Source: SZUA-309 sp965230005
GTDB taxonomy: Bacteria; Pseudomonadota; Gammaproteobacteria; Pseudomonadales; Azotimanducaceae
Length of the DNA stretch: 64,000 nucleotides
Direction: 5' to 3'
Assembly (NCBI GenBank): GCA_965230005.1
Contig: OZ245934.1
Coordinates: 1,984,001-2,048,000 of the forward strand
This document shows, piece by piece, positions 51,144-59,667 of the stretch. Below the pieces are notes generated by a model. That model was not told where the DNA came from, searched no databases, and saw nothing but the letters and a program-made list of their open reading frames with translations. Within the stretch, counting starts at the first letter, position 1. Each line of letters starts with the position of its first letter. The position numbers and the translations under genes were made by a program.

Positions 51144-52151
51144 TTGAACGATGTGAATCGCCAGTTTCTGCTGGCCGCAAGACCCGTGGGGATGGTCAAG
51201 GTCAGCGATTTCGAGCGGGTGGAAAGCCCGGTGCCTGCGATCGGCGACGGCGAAGCCCTGATCCGTACCCGCTATATCTCCGTGGATCCGTCCATGCGCG
51301 GGCAGATGGAGAACCGCGCCGACTACGTGGCCCCGCTCCAGATCGGCGACGTGATGCGCGCCGGCGGCGTCGGCGAAGTCGTTGATAGCAACCATCCTGA
51401 CCTCCCGGCGGGCACGCTGGTGTCCGGCAGCTTCGGCATGCAGGACTACGCCGTGACCGACGGAAGCTCACTCCCGGTGCGGAGCTTCCCGCCAGGCACC
51501 GACCCAACCATGGCCCTCGGGATCTTCGGCGGCACCGGCATGACCGCCTACTTCGGCCTCCTGGACATCGGCGAACCCAAAGCTGGCGATGTGGTGGTGA
51601 TATCCGGCGCTGCCGGCGCCACCGGCAGCGTGGCCGGGCAGATCGCGAAGCTCAAAGGCTGTGAAGTGATCGGCATGGCCGGGTCGGCCGAGAAATGCCA
51701 CTGGCTCACTGAGAGCCTCGGCTTCGATGCCGCCATCAACTACAAAACCGAAGATGTCGGCGAGGCCCTCGACCGGCTCTGCCCGAACGGGATCAACATC
51801 TACTTCGACAACGTCGGGGGCGAGATCCTCGATCTCTGCCTCGCCCGTATCGCCGATAACGCCCGGGTAGTGATCTGCGGCGGTATCTCCCGCTACAACG
51901 CCACGGGGCCGATTCCCGGGCCGAAAAACTATTTCAACCTGGTCTTCCGCCGCGCCCGAATGGAAGGCTTTATTGTCCTCGACTATGCGCGCCGCTTCCC
52001 GGAAGCGGTGGCGGAAATGCAGCAGTGGATTGACGCCGGCCAGCTCAAGCAGAACGCGACGGTCATCGAAGGTTTCGATGAACTGCCGCAGACGCTCATC
52101 CGACTGTTCGAGGGCTACAACACCGGCAAGCTGATGGTTAAGACGGACTGA
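51144..52151 (+). CDS. Medium-chain NADP-dependent oxidoreductase (CurA/leukotriene-B4-dehydrogenase type)
   Basis: Zinc-independent MDR protein of 335 residues with the GroES-like half (YISVDPSMRGQMENRADYV) and Rossmann half (GDVVVISGAAGATGSVAGQIAKLKGCEVIG). The group includes prostaglandin reductase and CurA, which reduce alpha,beta-unsaturated ketones. Start is TTG at 51144, preceded by GGGAGAG. The P450 gene follows 13 bases after the stop. Confidence 0.86.
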   Translation: MNDVNRQFLLAARPVGMVKVSDFERVESPVPAIGDGEALIRTRYISVDPSMRGQMENRADYVAPLQIGDVMRAGGVGEVVDSNHPDLPAGTLVSGSFGMQDYAVTDGSSLPVRSFPPGTDPTMALGIFGGTGMTAYFGLLDIGEPKAGDVVVISGAAGATGSVAGQIAKLKGCEVIGMAGSAEKCHWLTESLGFDAAINYKTEDVGEALDRLCPNGINIYFDNVGGEILDLCLARIADNARVVICGGISRYNATGPIPGPKNYFNLVFRRARMEGFIVLDYARRFPEAVAEMQQWIDAGQLKQNATVIEGFDELPQTLIRLFEGYNTGKLMVKTD

Positions 52152-52164
52152 GAGGAATGGAATC

Positions 52165-53421
52165 ATGACCGATGTGCTGAAAGCGCCCCTCGAGGAGCTC
52201 ACCCCCATGAACCCGGAGGTGCTCGCCTGCCCTCACGAGTTCAACACACGGCTCAGGGCAGAGGCCCCTGTGTATCAATGTCCGCACACGGGCATCACCT
52301 TCGTTTCCGACTACGAGACGGTCACCCGTATCGCCAAAGATCATCAGACTTTCTCGAACCGCTTTTCCACAGCGGCGCCCATGGGAGCGGAAGACATCGA
52401 TCCGCGGGTGAAGGCCATTCAGAAAAGCGGCTATCCACCGGTGGACACCATGCTCACGCAGGATCCACCCATCCACCGCCGCTATCGGGGCATGGTCAAT
52501 CAGGCCTTTACCGCCCGTCGGGTCACGACCCTGGAGCCTCACATCGAAACCCTCTGCCACGGCTTCATCGACGACTTCATCGATGCCGGGCGCTGCGAGT
52601 TCGTCGTCGACTTCGCCGAGCGGGTACCGCTGACGGTGATTGCCGAGCAGCTCGGGGTGCCGCTCTCCGACTATGAGCTCTTCAAGTCCTGGTCCGACGC
52701 CTTCGTAGCACAGCTGTCGCGCATGGCGACGCCGGATGAAGCCGTGGAAGCCGCACAGCTGATTCTCGACTACCAGAACTACTTCGCCGACAAAATCGAA
52801 GAGCGGCGCAAAGAACCGCAGGACGACATCATCTCCGACATCGTCCACGCGGAGTTCGAGGATGAACGTCCCCTGGACGTTCCGGAGATGCTGTCGATCA
52901 TTCAGCAGCTCCTCGTGGCCGGTAACGAAACCACTACCCACAGCATCGCCGAAGGCATCCTGCTGCTGATCCGCCATCCGGAGCAGCACGAGCTGCTCAA
53001 GGCCGATCCCGGTCTCGTGCCGAACTTCGTCGAGGAAGTGCTGCGGCTGGCAACGCCCACGGCCAACATGTGGCGCGTGGCAACGAAAGACACGGACATC
53101 AACGGCGTACCCGTGAAGAAGGGTACGATGATTCAGATCCGCTTTTCTTCGGCCAACCGTGACGAAACCCAGTTCGATCACGGCCAGGACTTCGACGTCC
53201 GGCGCGACAACGCCCGATCGAACATCGCCTTCGGTCATGGTGTGCACATGTGCATCGGCGCCAACCTCGCCCGGAAGGAAATGGACGTCGCTTTTCGCGT
53301 GCTGCTCGAACGTCTCGATAACTTTGCGCTGGATTGCGAAGAGAGCGAGCTCGTTTATCCGCCGAACGTACTGCTCCGGGGACTCTCGAAGCTGCCGATT
53401 ACCTTCACGGCGCGCGCCTGA
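52165..53421 (+). CDS. Cytochrome P450
   Basis: Bacterial class I P450 of 418 residues. The I-helix oxygen motif is VAGNETT, the ExxR motif EEVLR, and the heme loop FGHGVHMCIG with Cys363. The sequence resembles the CYP125/CYP142-like steroid or fatty acid hydroxylases of steroid-degrading bacteria, but the substrate is unproven. It needs a ferredoxin; the nearby Rieske protein is atypical as a P450 donor. ATG follows GAGGAAT and it is coupled to the MDR gene. Confidence 0.92.
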   Translation: MTDVLKAPLEELTPMNPEVLACPHEFNTRLRAEAPVYQCPHTGITFVSDYETVTRIAKDHQTFSNRFSTAAPMGAEDIDPRVKAIQKSGYPPVDTMLTQDPPIHRRYRGMVNQAFTARRVTTLEPHIETLCHGFIDDFIDAGRCEFVVDFAERVPLTVIAEQLGVPLSDYELFKSWSDAFVAQLSRMATPDEAVEAAQLILDYQNYFADKIEERRKEPQDDIISDIVHAEFEDERPLDVPEMLSIIQQLLVAGNETTTHSIAEGILLLIRHPEQHELLKADPGLVPNFVEEVLRLATPTANMWRVATKDTDINGVPVKKGTMIQIRFSSANRDETQFDHGQDFDVRRDNARSNIAFGHGVHMCIGANLARKEMDVAFRVLLERLDNFALDCEESELVYPPNVLLRGLSKLPITFTARA

Positions 53422-53471
53422 ACGCCGGGCTTTCGTCTCGCTTCGCCTGGCTTGTTACCGCCCGGGATGAG

Positions 53472-54269
53472 TCAGGATCGGGGCTCGGCCACCCAGGCAA
53501 TGGCGTTCTTCAGGAGCTGGCGGAATTGGGGATTGCCGTAGGCTAGAGGATCGTCACCACATTGCAGGTAGACGATGCGTGAAGCACCCACTTCCCGGGT
53601 CCAGCCGATGAGGTTGCTCCCCGGCGGGTGCGGCCAGTCGCTGTTGTCGTGCATGCGTCCGCGGAGCACGACGTGGGCGGCGGAGTAGAAATTCTCGGCA
53701 GTAAAGGTGTAGTCGCTCGCGAGCAGCGGGGTCACATCGTCTTCGAAGACTTCGCAGAGATACAGCTCATCGGTGATCTCGAAGCGCTCGGGCACACCCG
53801 CCGTGACCGGGTGTTCCGTAAGGCAACGCACCTCGTGGGTTACCCCGTGCCGATAGCCGGAGTCGAGTTTGGTTTCCCCTCTGACCTCGGCCGGGAGGTA
53901 GAGAAAGCGACCGCCAATCAACTCGCCATACTCCGGCCAGGCGGGCCAGCCGGCCAGCGCGTGGTGCAAAAACACAAAGCCCTGCCCCGCGTCCAGGAGC
54001 GCCGCGAGGCCGTCCCGCAGGGCCTGCGATGGCGCCGGGAAATCAGGACCGTCGGGGCCGAAGCGGATGCCGGGCATGTCGTAGAGCACAAAGGCGTCGA
54101 AGGTTTCGGCGCCGGCGGGAGAGAAGAGAGCTTCCGCAGCTGGGTGCTCGACGTGGGTCCAGCCGACCCCCGGCAGCGCGTCGAACAGTTCGAAAAACGG
54201 TTCCCGCTCGAAGGGGTGTCCCTTCGTGATCAGCAGGATTTCCGTGTCTTTTGCGCCCTCTTCCGCCAC
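53472..54269 (-). CDS. ThuA-like domain protein, copy 2
   Basis: A 265-residue ThuA-like protein, paralogous to the gene at 48167-48937. Typical segments: YDMPGIRFGPDGPDFPAPSQALRDGLAALLDAGQGFVFLHHALAGW, GVTHEVRCLTEHPVTAGVPERFEITDELYL, GWTREVGASRIVYLQCGDDPLAYGNPQFRQLLKNAIAWV. GTG start (GTGGCGGAA) after GGGGAGC. Convergent with the P450 and divergent from the TetR gene. Function unknown. Confidence 0.8.
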   Translation of the reverse strand: MAEEGAKDTEILLITKGHPFEREPFFELFDALPGVGWTHVEHPAAEALFSPAGAETFDAFVLYDMPGIRFGPDGPDFPAPSQALRDGLAALLDAGQGFVFLHHALAGWPAWPEYGELIGGRFLYLPAEVRGETKLDSGYRHGVTHEVRCLTEHPVTAGVPERFEITDELYLCEVFEDDVTPLLASDYTFTAENFYSAAHVVLRGRMHDNSDWPHPPGSNLIGWTREVGASRIVYLQCGDDPLAYGNPQFRQLLKNAIAWVAEPRS

Positions 54270-54352
54270 GTCTTGCTCCCCTGTGACATGCCCTCATACA
54301 CTGACGGCTTCAGAGCCTAACACGGCCAAGACGCGCCAACGGACTGCACCCG

Positions 54353-55045
54353 GTGAAAAGCAAAGCAGAGCAGAAACCCGCCCTCGAGGAAGCCGATCCG
54401 TCCCAGGAAAAGACCTGGCAACAGACGAAAAGCGAGCAGACCCGCATGGCGATCCTCGATGCCGCCATCGGCTGCTTCTACGAGCTCGGCTACGCCAATA
54501 CGACCACGGACAACATCGCCCGTCAGGCCGGTGTGTCCCGCGGTGCGATGCTGCACCACTTCCCGACCCGCTTTGACCTCATCAAAGCGGCCGTCCGCTA
54601 TCTGAGCGACAAGCGCCTGGCGCGGTTCATGGAAGAGGAGAGCCGGGTCAACCGCGGCGCCGAACACACCCGCGTCGGCGAGGGTATCGACGCGTTCTGG
54701 GCGCAGCTGAACTCACCGGAGTGGGTCGTGTTCCACGAGCTGAAAGTGGCCGCGCGCACCGACAAGGAACTCGAGGCGGCGCTCGTGCCGGCGCTGGCAG
54801 AATTCGAGAAAGCGCTCTACGAAGCCGCCACGCAGATCTTTCCGGACCTGCTGCTCTCGGAAGCCTTCGATCGGGGCAACCTTCTGACCACCTATCTGCT
54901 GGAGGGTATGGCAGCCGCGAAGCTGGTACAGGGTGCGCGGGTGCCAGAGCAGAAAATGCTCGCCTGGCTCAAGCGGGAGCTGGTGCGGAGCTACCAGGAC
55001 GTGCTGACGACCGTGAAACGTCCGGACAGCGGCGCCTCGGACTGA
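54353..55045 (+). CDS. TetR-family transcriptional regulator
   Basis: A 230-residue TetR repressor: helix-turn-helix at residues 50-71 (TTTDNIARQAGVSRGAMLHHFP), preceded by MAILDAAIGCFYELGYA. The ligand domain is unassigned. GTG start at 54353. It precedes the dehydrogenase operon by 165 bases and is divergent from the ThuA gene, so it probably controls one or both. Confidence 0.9.
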   Translation: MKSKAEQKPALEEADPSQEKTWQQTKSEQTRMAILDAAIGCFYELGYANTTTDNIARQAGVSRGAMLHHFPTRFDLIKAAVRYLSDKRLARFMEEESRVNRGAEHTRVGEGIDAFWAQLNSPEWVVFHELKVAARTDKELEAALVPALAEFEKALYEAATQIFPDLLLSEAFDRGNLLTTYLLEGMAAAKLVQGARVPEQKMLAWLKRELVRSYQDVLTTVKRPDSGASD

Positions 55046-55210
55046 GCCCCGGCACCGCCGCAGGCCCCGCCACAGAAGGCTTTCAAGCGATCTTCGGAAT
55101 ATGACGGGTTGCTTTCGGGCGCCGCGGAAGAAAAAAAGCAGCTTTGACTGTTTTAGTGCCCGGCAGATTGGATAAGATCTCTCCCCTTGACGCTCTCCGG
55201 GGGGAATGCT

Positions 55211-56182
55211 TTGAACTCACAGATCTCCAACGACACGCTGCTCGATATCCATCGGCGCATGGTGCGCATCCGCATCTTCGAGGAAACGGCCGGCAAACTC
55301 ATGGAGGACGGCAAGATTCCCGGCGCCCTGCATCTTTACGTGGGTCAGGAAGCCGTTGCCTCCGGGGTGATGGTGCACCTCACGAACGAAGACTGGATCA
55401 CCAGCACGCACCGGGGCCACGGACACCTGATTGCCAAAGGCGGCGAGTTCGGCCCCATGTTCGCCGAGCTCTACGGCCGTGCCACTGGCTACTGCAAGGG
55501 CAAAGGCGGCAGCATGCACATCTCCAACATGGAGCTCGGCATGCTCGGGGCCAACGGTATCGTTGGTGGCGGACCACCGATTGCGGTAGGCGCCGGCTTT
55601 TCGAACAAGTACCGGAAGACCGATCGGGTGGCCGTAACCTTCTTCGGCGACGGCGCCTCCAACGAGGGGTCATTCCACGAGGCAGCCAACATGGCCGGCC
55701 TCTATCAGCTGCCCGTGCTCTTCGTCTGCGAGAACAACGGTTACGGTGAATACACGGCCCAGTCGAACCACCAGGCCATCGTCGATGTCGCCGACCGTGC
55801 CGCCGGCTATGGCATGCCCGGCGTCATCGTCGACGGCATGGACGCCGTCGCCGTTTACGAAGCCGCTGGCGTTGCCATCCAGCGCGCTCGAGAGGGGGCC
55901 GGACCGACCCTCCTCGAGTGTAAGACCTATCGTTTTTACGACCATGTCGGCGTTCGCGGCATGGGCCTCAACTACCGGACCGATGACGAGGTCGAGGAGT
56001 GGAAGCAGCGCGACCCGATCGCGCTCTTCGAGGCGCGACTTGCGGAACAGAACATTCTCTCGCCGGAAGCCGCCGCGGCCATCCACGAAGAGGTGACGAC
56101 GCAGGTGCAGGAGGCCGTGGCCTACGCCGACTCGAGCCCCCTGCCGGAACCCGAAGCGCTGCTCGAAGACGTTTACGCCTAA
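55211..56182 (+). CDS. TPP-dependent dehydrogenase E1 component, alpha subunit (AcoA/PDH type)
   Basis: E1 alpha of a 2-oxo acid or acetoin dehydrogenase complex, about 323 residues. The TPP-binding GDGASNEGSFHEAANMAGLY carries the GDG...N motif, and RGHGHLIAKGG and KGKGGSMHI surround the active site. Length and sequence resemble AcoA rather than the longer branched-chain E1 alpha. TTG at 55211 follows GGGGGGA; another in-frame TTG at 55187 is possible. First gene of a long plus-strand operon. Confidence 0.88.
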   Translation: MNSQISNDTLLDIHRRMVRIRIFEETAGKLMEDGKIPGALHLYVGQEAVASGVMVHLTNEDWITSTHRGHGHLIAKGGEFGPMFAELYGRATGYCKGKGGSMHISNMELGMLGANGIVGGGPPIAVGAGFSNKYRKTDRVAVTFFGDGASNEGSFHEAANMAGLYQLPVLFVCENNGYGEYTAQSNHQAIVDVADRAAGYGMPGVIVDGMDAVAVYEAAGVAIQRAREGAGPTLLECKTYRFYDHVGVRGMGLNYRTDDEVEEWKQRDPIALFEARLAEQNILSPEAAAAIHEEVTTQVQEAVAYADSSPLPEPEALLEDVYA

Positions 56183-56193
56183 GGAGGGAGATC

Positions 56194-57195
56194 ATGGCAG
56201 AAGCACAGGCACAGCAACCGCGCACCCTCCCCTACGTCGCCGCCATCACCGACGGCGTGCGGCAGATTCTCAAAGAGGAGGAAATGGCTTTCGTGGCCGG
56301 CGAGGACGTCGCCGGCGCCGGCAGCGTTTACGGCTACTACAACGGCCTCCTGAAGGAGTTCGGTCCCGAGCGGGTGATCGATACACCCATCTCTGAAGAA
56401 GGCATCGTCGGCCTCGGCGTTGGCGCCGCAGCCACCGGCTGCCGGCCCATCATCGACCTCATGTTCATGGACTTTCTCGGCGAATGCATGGACGAGGTGG
56501 CCAATCAGCTGGCGAAGATGCGCTACATGTTCGGCGGTAGGGCCACGTTACCGGTGACCATGCTGACCATGGCCGGTGCCGGGGCGAGTCTTGCCGCGCA
56601 GCACTCACAGTCTCTCGAGGCCTGGATCTGCCACCTCCCGGGGTTGAAGGTGGTCATGCCAACCACCCCTTACGACGCCAAGGGGCTCATCATCGCCGCC
56701 GCCCGGGACGACAATCCGGTGATCGTGGTGTTGAACAAAATGTCGCTGGCCATCACCGGCGAAGTGCCGGAGGAGGCCTACGAAATTCCCCTCGGCAAGG
56801 CCAACGTACTCCGGGAGGGGAAAAACCTGACCGTCGTCGCCCTCGGCCGCATGACCCATGAGGCCATGAAGGCGGTGGATGGCCTCGCGGAGCTCGGCAT
56901 CGACGCGGAGATCATCGATCCACGGACCCTGCAGCCCTTCGACACGGACACGGTGGTCGAATCGGTGCAGAAGACCCACCGCGCCATGATCGTTCATGAA
57001 GCCGTGCGTTTCGGCGGCTTTGGCGGGGAAATCGCGAGCCAGATTCAGGAGCATGCGTTCGACTACCTCGACGCGCCGGTGGCCCGCGTTGGCGCACCTT
57101 TTTCGCCGGTGCCCTTCAGCCCGGCACTGGAGGCCCATTACGTGCCGAATGCCGAGCGCATCATCGCCGAAGCCCGGAAGATGCTCGGGGTCTGA
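56194..57195 (+). CDS. TPP-dependent dehydrogenase E1 component, beta subunit (AcoB/PDH type)
   Basis: E1 beta, 333 residues: FVAGEDVAGAGSVYGYYNGLLKEFGPERVIDTPISEEGIVGLGVGAA, DFLGECMDEVANQLAKMRYMFGG, and the C-terminal transketolase domain (HEAVRFGGFGGEIASQIQEH). Starts 11 bases after E1 alpha, with GGAGGGAG before ATG 56194. A longer in-frame opening overlapping E1 alpha is not coding. Pairs with the E1 alpha gene. Confidence 0.9.
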   Translation: MAEAQAQQPRTLPYVAAITDGVRQILKEEEMAFVAGEDVAGAGSVYGYYNGLLKEFGPERVIDTPISEEGIVGLGVGAAATGCRPIIDLMFMDFLGECMDEVANQLAKMRYMFGGRATLPVTMLTMAGAGASLAAQHSQSLEAWICHLPGLKVVMPTTPYDAKGLIIAAARDDNPVIVVLNKMSLAITGEVPEEAYEIPLGKANVLREGKNLTVVALGRMTHEAMKAVDGLAELGIDAEIIDPRTLQPFDTDTVVESVQKTHRAMIVHEAVRFGGFGGEIASQIQEHAFDYLDAPVARVGAPFSPVPFSPALEAHYVPNAERIIAEARKMLGV

Positions 57196-57212
57196 CACCC
57201 GAACGCCTGACC

Positions 57213-58268
57213 ATGGTCACTCTCGGCATCGTCGCCAATCCGGCTTCCGGCAAAGACGTGCGTCGCCTTGTTGCGCGGGCGTCCGTCTTTGACAACCCGG
57301 AAAAGCAGGCCATCGTGCAGCGGGTGCTGGCAGGGATGGAAGGCATTCTCGCGGGCACCAAATGGCGTCTCGCCCATCTCGACGATGGCCACGGCATCGT
57401 CCGGCAGGCGATCGCAGACGTCCTCGGCGATGCGGTTGCCGTCGAGACCATCGCCGCGGAGACCGGCAGCGCTATCGACACCACGCGAGCAGCACGCGCC
57501 CTGAAGAGCGCCGGAACGGCAATCAACATCACCCTCGGCGGCGACGGAACCAATCGGGCCTTTGCCCTCGGCTGGGACGATGCCCCGCTGATTCCCATCT
57601 CTACCGGCACCAATAACGTCTTCCCACGGCTCATGGAAGCCACCGTCGCGGGTGCAGCGGCGGGGCTGGTGGCCGGCGGCCTCGTGCCGCTGCAGGACGT
57701 GGCCGAGCAGCAGAAGATCGTTCGCGTAAAGATCGATGATGAAGGCGACGATCTGGCGCTCATCGACGCCGTGCTCGTGGCTGAACGCTTTGTCGGTGCC
57801 CGGGCGTTACTGGCGCCGGAAAACCTTCGCTCGGCGTTGCTCACGGTCGGGGATCCTGCCGCCGTGGGTATGACGTCAATCGGCGGTCTGCTGTCGCCGC
57901 TGGACCAGCGCACCGACGCGGGCCTGCACATCGAATTCGCCGCAGCGGACGACGCTGCGATCCGGGTCCGGGCGCCCATCGCGCCCGGCTACTATCGGGA
58001 TGTCGCGGTAGACGCCTGCAACAGCATCAGCTTCGGCCAGACCCTGCGCTGCAGCGGACCGGGGGTGCTCGCCTTCGATGGAGAGCGCGAGCGGGTCCTG
58101 AAACCCGGCCAGACAGCCACCCTCAGCATCGAGCGCAGCGGCCCCTGGGTGGTCGACGTGCCGAAAACGCTGCGCCTTGCCGCCGAACGCGGCCTGTTTA
58201 TCGAACGTGCCCGCGCCTCCCAGACGCAGGCGCGCGAGTCGGAAAAAGGAGCCATCCATGCCCACTGA
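57213..58268 (+). CDS. acoX: AcoX-like ATP-NAD kinase family protein
   Basis: A 351-residue protein of the NAD kinase-like fold: GIVANPASGKDVRRLV, the GGDGTNR motif and PISTGTNNVFP. Matches AcoX of acetoin catabolic operons, whose biochemical role is unknown. Here it sits between E1 beta and E2 rather than before E1 alpha. Its last 11 bases overlap the E2 start. Its presence supports an acetoin-like or related acyloin/2-oxo substrate. Confidence 0.85.
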   Translation: MVTLGIVANPASGKDVRRLVARASVFDNPEKQAIVQRVLAGMEGILAGTKWRLAHLDDGHGIVRQAIADVLGDAVAVETIAAETGSAIDTTRAARALKSAGTAINITLGGDGTNRAFALGWDDAPLIPISTGTNNVFPRLMEATVAGAAAGLVAGGLVPLQDVAEQQKIVRVKIDDEGDDLALIDAVLVAERFVGARALLAPENLRSALLTVGDPAAVGMTSIGGLLSPLDQRTDAGLHIEFAAADDAAIRVRAPIAPGYYRDVAVDACNSISFGQTLRCSGPGVLAFDGERERVLKPGQTATLSIERSGPWVVDVPKTLRLAAERGLFIERARASQTQARESEKGAIHAH

Positions 58269-59664
58269 GGTCTATCTGGTCAAAGTCGGAATGAACATGA
58301 CCGAAGGCGTTGTGGAAGAGTGGTACATCCCCGATGGCGGCACCGTCAGCGAAGGAGAACTGCTCTATCGCCTCGAAACCGAGAAGGTGAATCTCGACGT
58401 CGATGCGGAAGCCTCAGGCACCGTGAAACACCTTGTCGGCGAAGGCATCACCATGGAACCCGGGGACGTGGTCGGCTACATCTACGCCGCTGGTGAGGAA
58501 ATCCCGGACACCTTACCCGGCGCTGGCACCGCCGCTGATGCGGGCGCAGCAGCAGCACCCACGCCGGAACCGGTCCCAGTGGCAGCGGGCCCGGCCCGGG
58601 CCGGCGCGGCCACGACCACGGCAGACGGCCGCATCAAGGCCTCCCCCATTGCCCGCCGCCTGGCTCGGGAAAGAAACCTGGATCTCGCCGCCATTGCCGG
58701 TACCGGCCCGGCGGGCCGAATCGTCGAAGCAGACATTCTTGCCGCCGAGGTGCCTGCAGCACCGGCGGCACAAGCCGTCGCTGGCGCCGCAGCGCCCGTT
58801 TCCTCTCCCGTTTCCTCTCCCGTTTCCTCTCCCGTTTCCTCTCCCATGGCCAGAAAGCTCGCCCGAGAGCGTGGCATCAACCTCGAAGGCGTTGTCGGGA
58901 CAGGTCCCGGCGGCCGCATCACCAAAGAGGACGTTGAGGCGTACGAGCCGCAGGCAGTGCCCGCGCGCACCAGCCGTGGCGACGAGACGATTCCCCTGCG
59001 GGGCATGCGCCGCACGATCGCGGCACGCATGCACGACAGCCTGCAGAGCATGGCCCAGCTCACCATGGATATGGACGTTGCCATGGACGACGCCGTCAAG
59101 CTGCGCAATCAGCTCGTCGTCGAGTGGTCTGATGAGGGGGTGAAACCGGGCTACACAGACCTCGTGATCCGAGCAGCAGCAAAAGCCCTTCGATCCCACG
59201 ACGCCATGAACAGCCAGCTCACGGACACCGCCATCGTCCGCAAAGGTGACGTGCACGTGGGCATGGCCGTCGCGCTCCCGGAAGGTCTGATCGTGCCGGT
59301 CATCAAACATGCCGATCAGCTGTCTCTCGAAGCCATCGCCAGGGAGAGTGCGCGGCTCGCCGCCGGGGCCCGAGACGGCACCCTGACCCCGGACGATCTC
59401 CAGGACGGCACCTTCACCGTGACGGCCCTGGGCATGTACGGCGTCGACAGCTTTACGCCCATCATCAATGCACCACAGGCCGGTATTCTCGGCGTGAACC
59501 GCATCCGCGAAGACGTCGCCTGGGAGGACCACACCCCCGTCAAAGTGCAGCGCATGCGCCTGTCGCTGACCTGGGACCATCGGGTGCTCGACGGCGCACC
59601 GGCAGCAGAGTTTCTGGCAGAAGTGCGCGACCTCCTCGAAGCCCCCTACCGGCTGCTCGTCTAG
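58258..59664 (+). CDS. E2 dihydrolipoamide acyltransferase with one lipoyl and two peripheral-subunit-binding domains
   Basis: E2 core, 468 residues. Lipoyl domain 1-78 with lipoyl Lys43 (LETEKVNLD); Ala/Pro linker; first E3/E1-binding domain about 127-162 (ASPIARRLARERNLDLA...GRIVEADI); a four-fold Pro-Val-Ser-Ser repeat (180-195); a second binding domain 197-229 (ARKLARERGINLEGV...GRITKEDV); catalytic domain from about 243 with TWDHRVLDGAPA. Two binding domains in one E2 are unusual. ATG 58258 overlaps the acoX end. Acyl product unknown. Confidence 0.88.
   Translation: MPTEVYLVKVGMNMTEGVVEEWYIPDGGTVSEGELLYRLETEKVNLDVDAEASGTVKHLVGEGITMEPGDVVGYIYAAGEEIPDTLPGAGTAADAGAAAAPTPEPVPVAAGPARAGAATTTADGRIKASPIARRLARERNLDLAAIAGTGPAGRIVEADILAAEVPAAPAAQAVAGAAAPVSSPVSSPVSSPVSSPMARKLARERGINLEGVVGTGPGGRITKEDVEAYEPQAVPARTSRGDETIPLRGMRRTIAARMHDSLQSMAQLTMDMDVAMDDAVKLRNQLVVEWSDEGVKPGYTDLVIRAAAKALRSHDAMNSQLTDTAIVRKGDVHVGMAVALPEGLIVPVIKHADQLSLEAIARESARLAAGARDGTLTPDDLQDGTFTVTALGMYGVDSFTPIINAPQAGILGVNRIREDVAWEDHTPVKVQRMRLSLTWDHRVLDGAPAAEFLAEVRDLLEAPYRLLV
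58795..58842 (+). repeat. Four perfect 12-base tandem repeats inside the E2 gene
   Basis: The unit CCCGTTTCCTCT is repeated four times in tandem with no mismatch, encoding (Pro-Val-Ser-Ser)4 between the two binding domains of E2. Perfect codon-level repetition suggests recent slippage expansion; copy number may vary between strains. Confidence 0.95.
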
Positions 59665-59667
59665 GCC

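Noticed and set aside
55144..55170. Sigma-70 promoter before the E1 operon (TTGACT at 55145)
   Set aside because: The TTGACT hexamer is good but no -10 is found at 16-18 bases; GATAAG lies 21 bases away. I could not support it.
55999..56193. Upstream extension of the E1 beta frame
   Set aside because: It overlaps the E1 alpha gene and is Arg-rich; a strong ribosome site precedes the ATG at 56194.
58795..58842. CRISPR array or integration scar
   Set aside because: The repeats are 12 bases, direct, without spacers, and in the frame of a coding gene; this is a coding tandem repeat.
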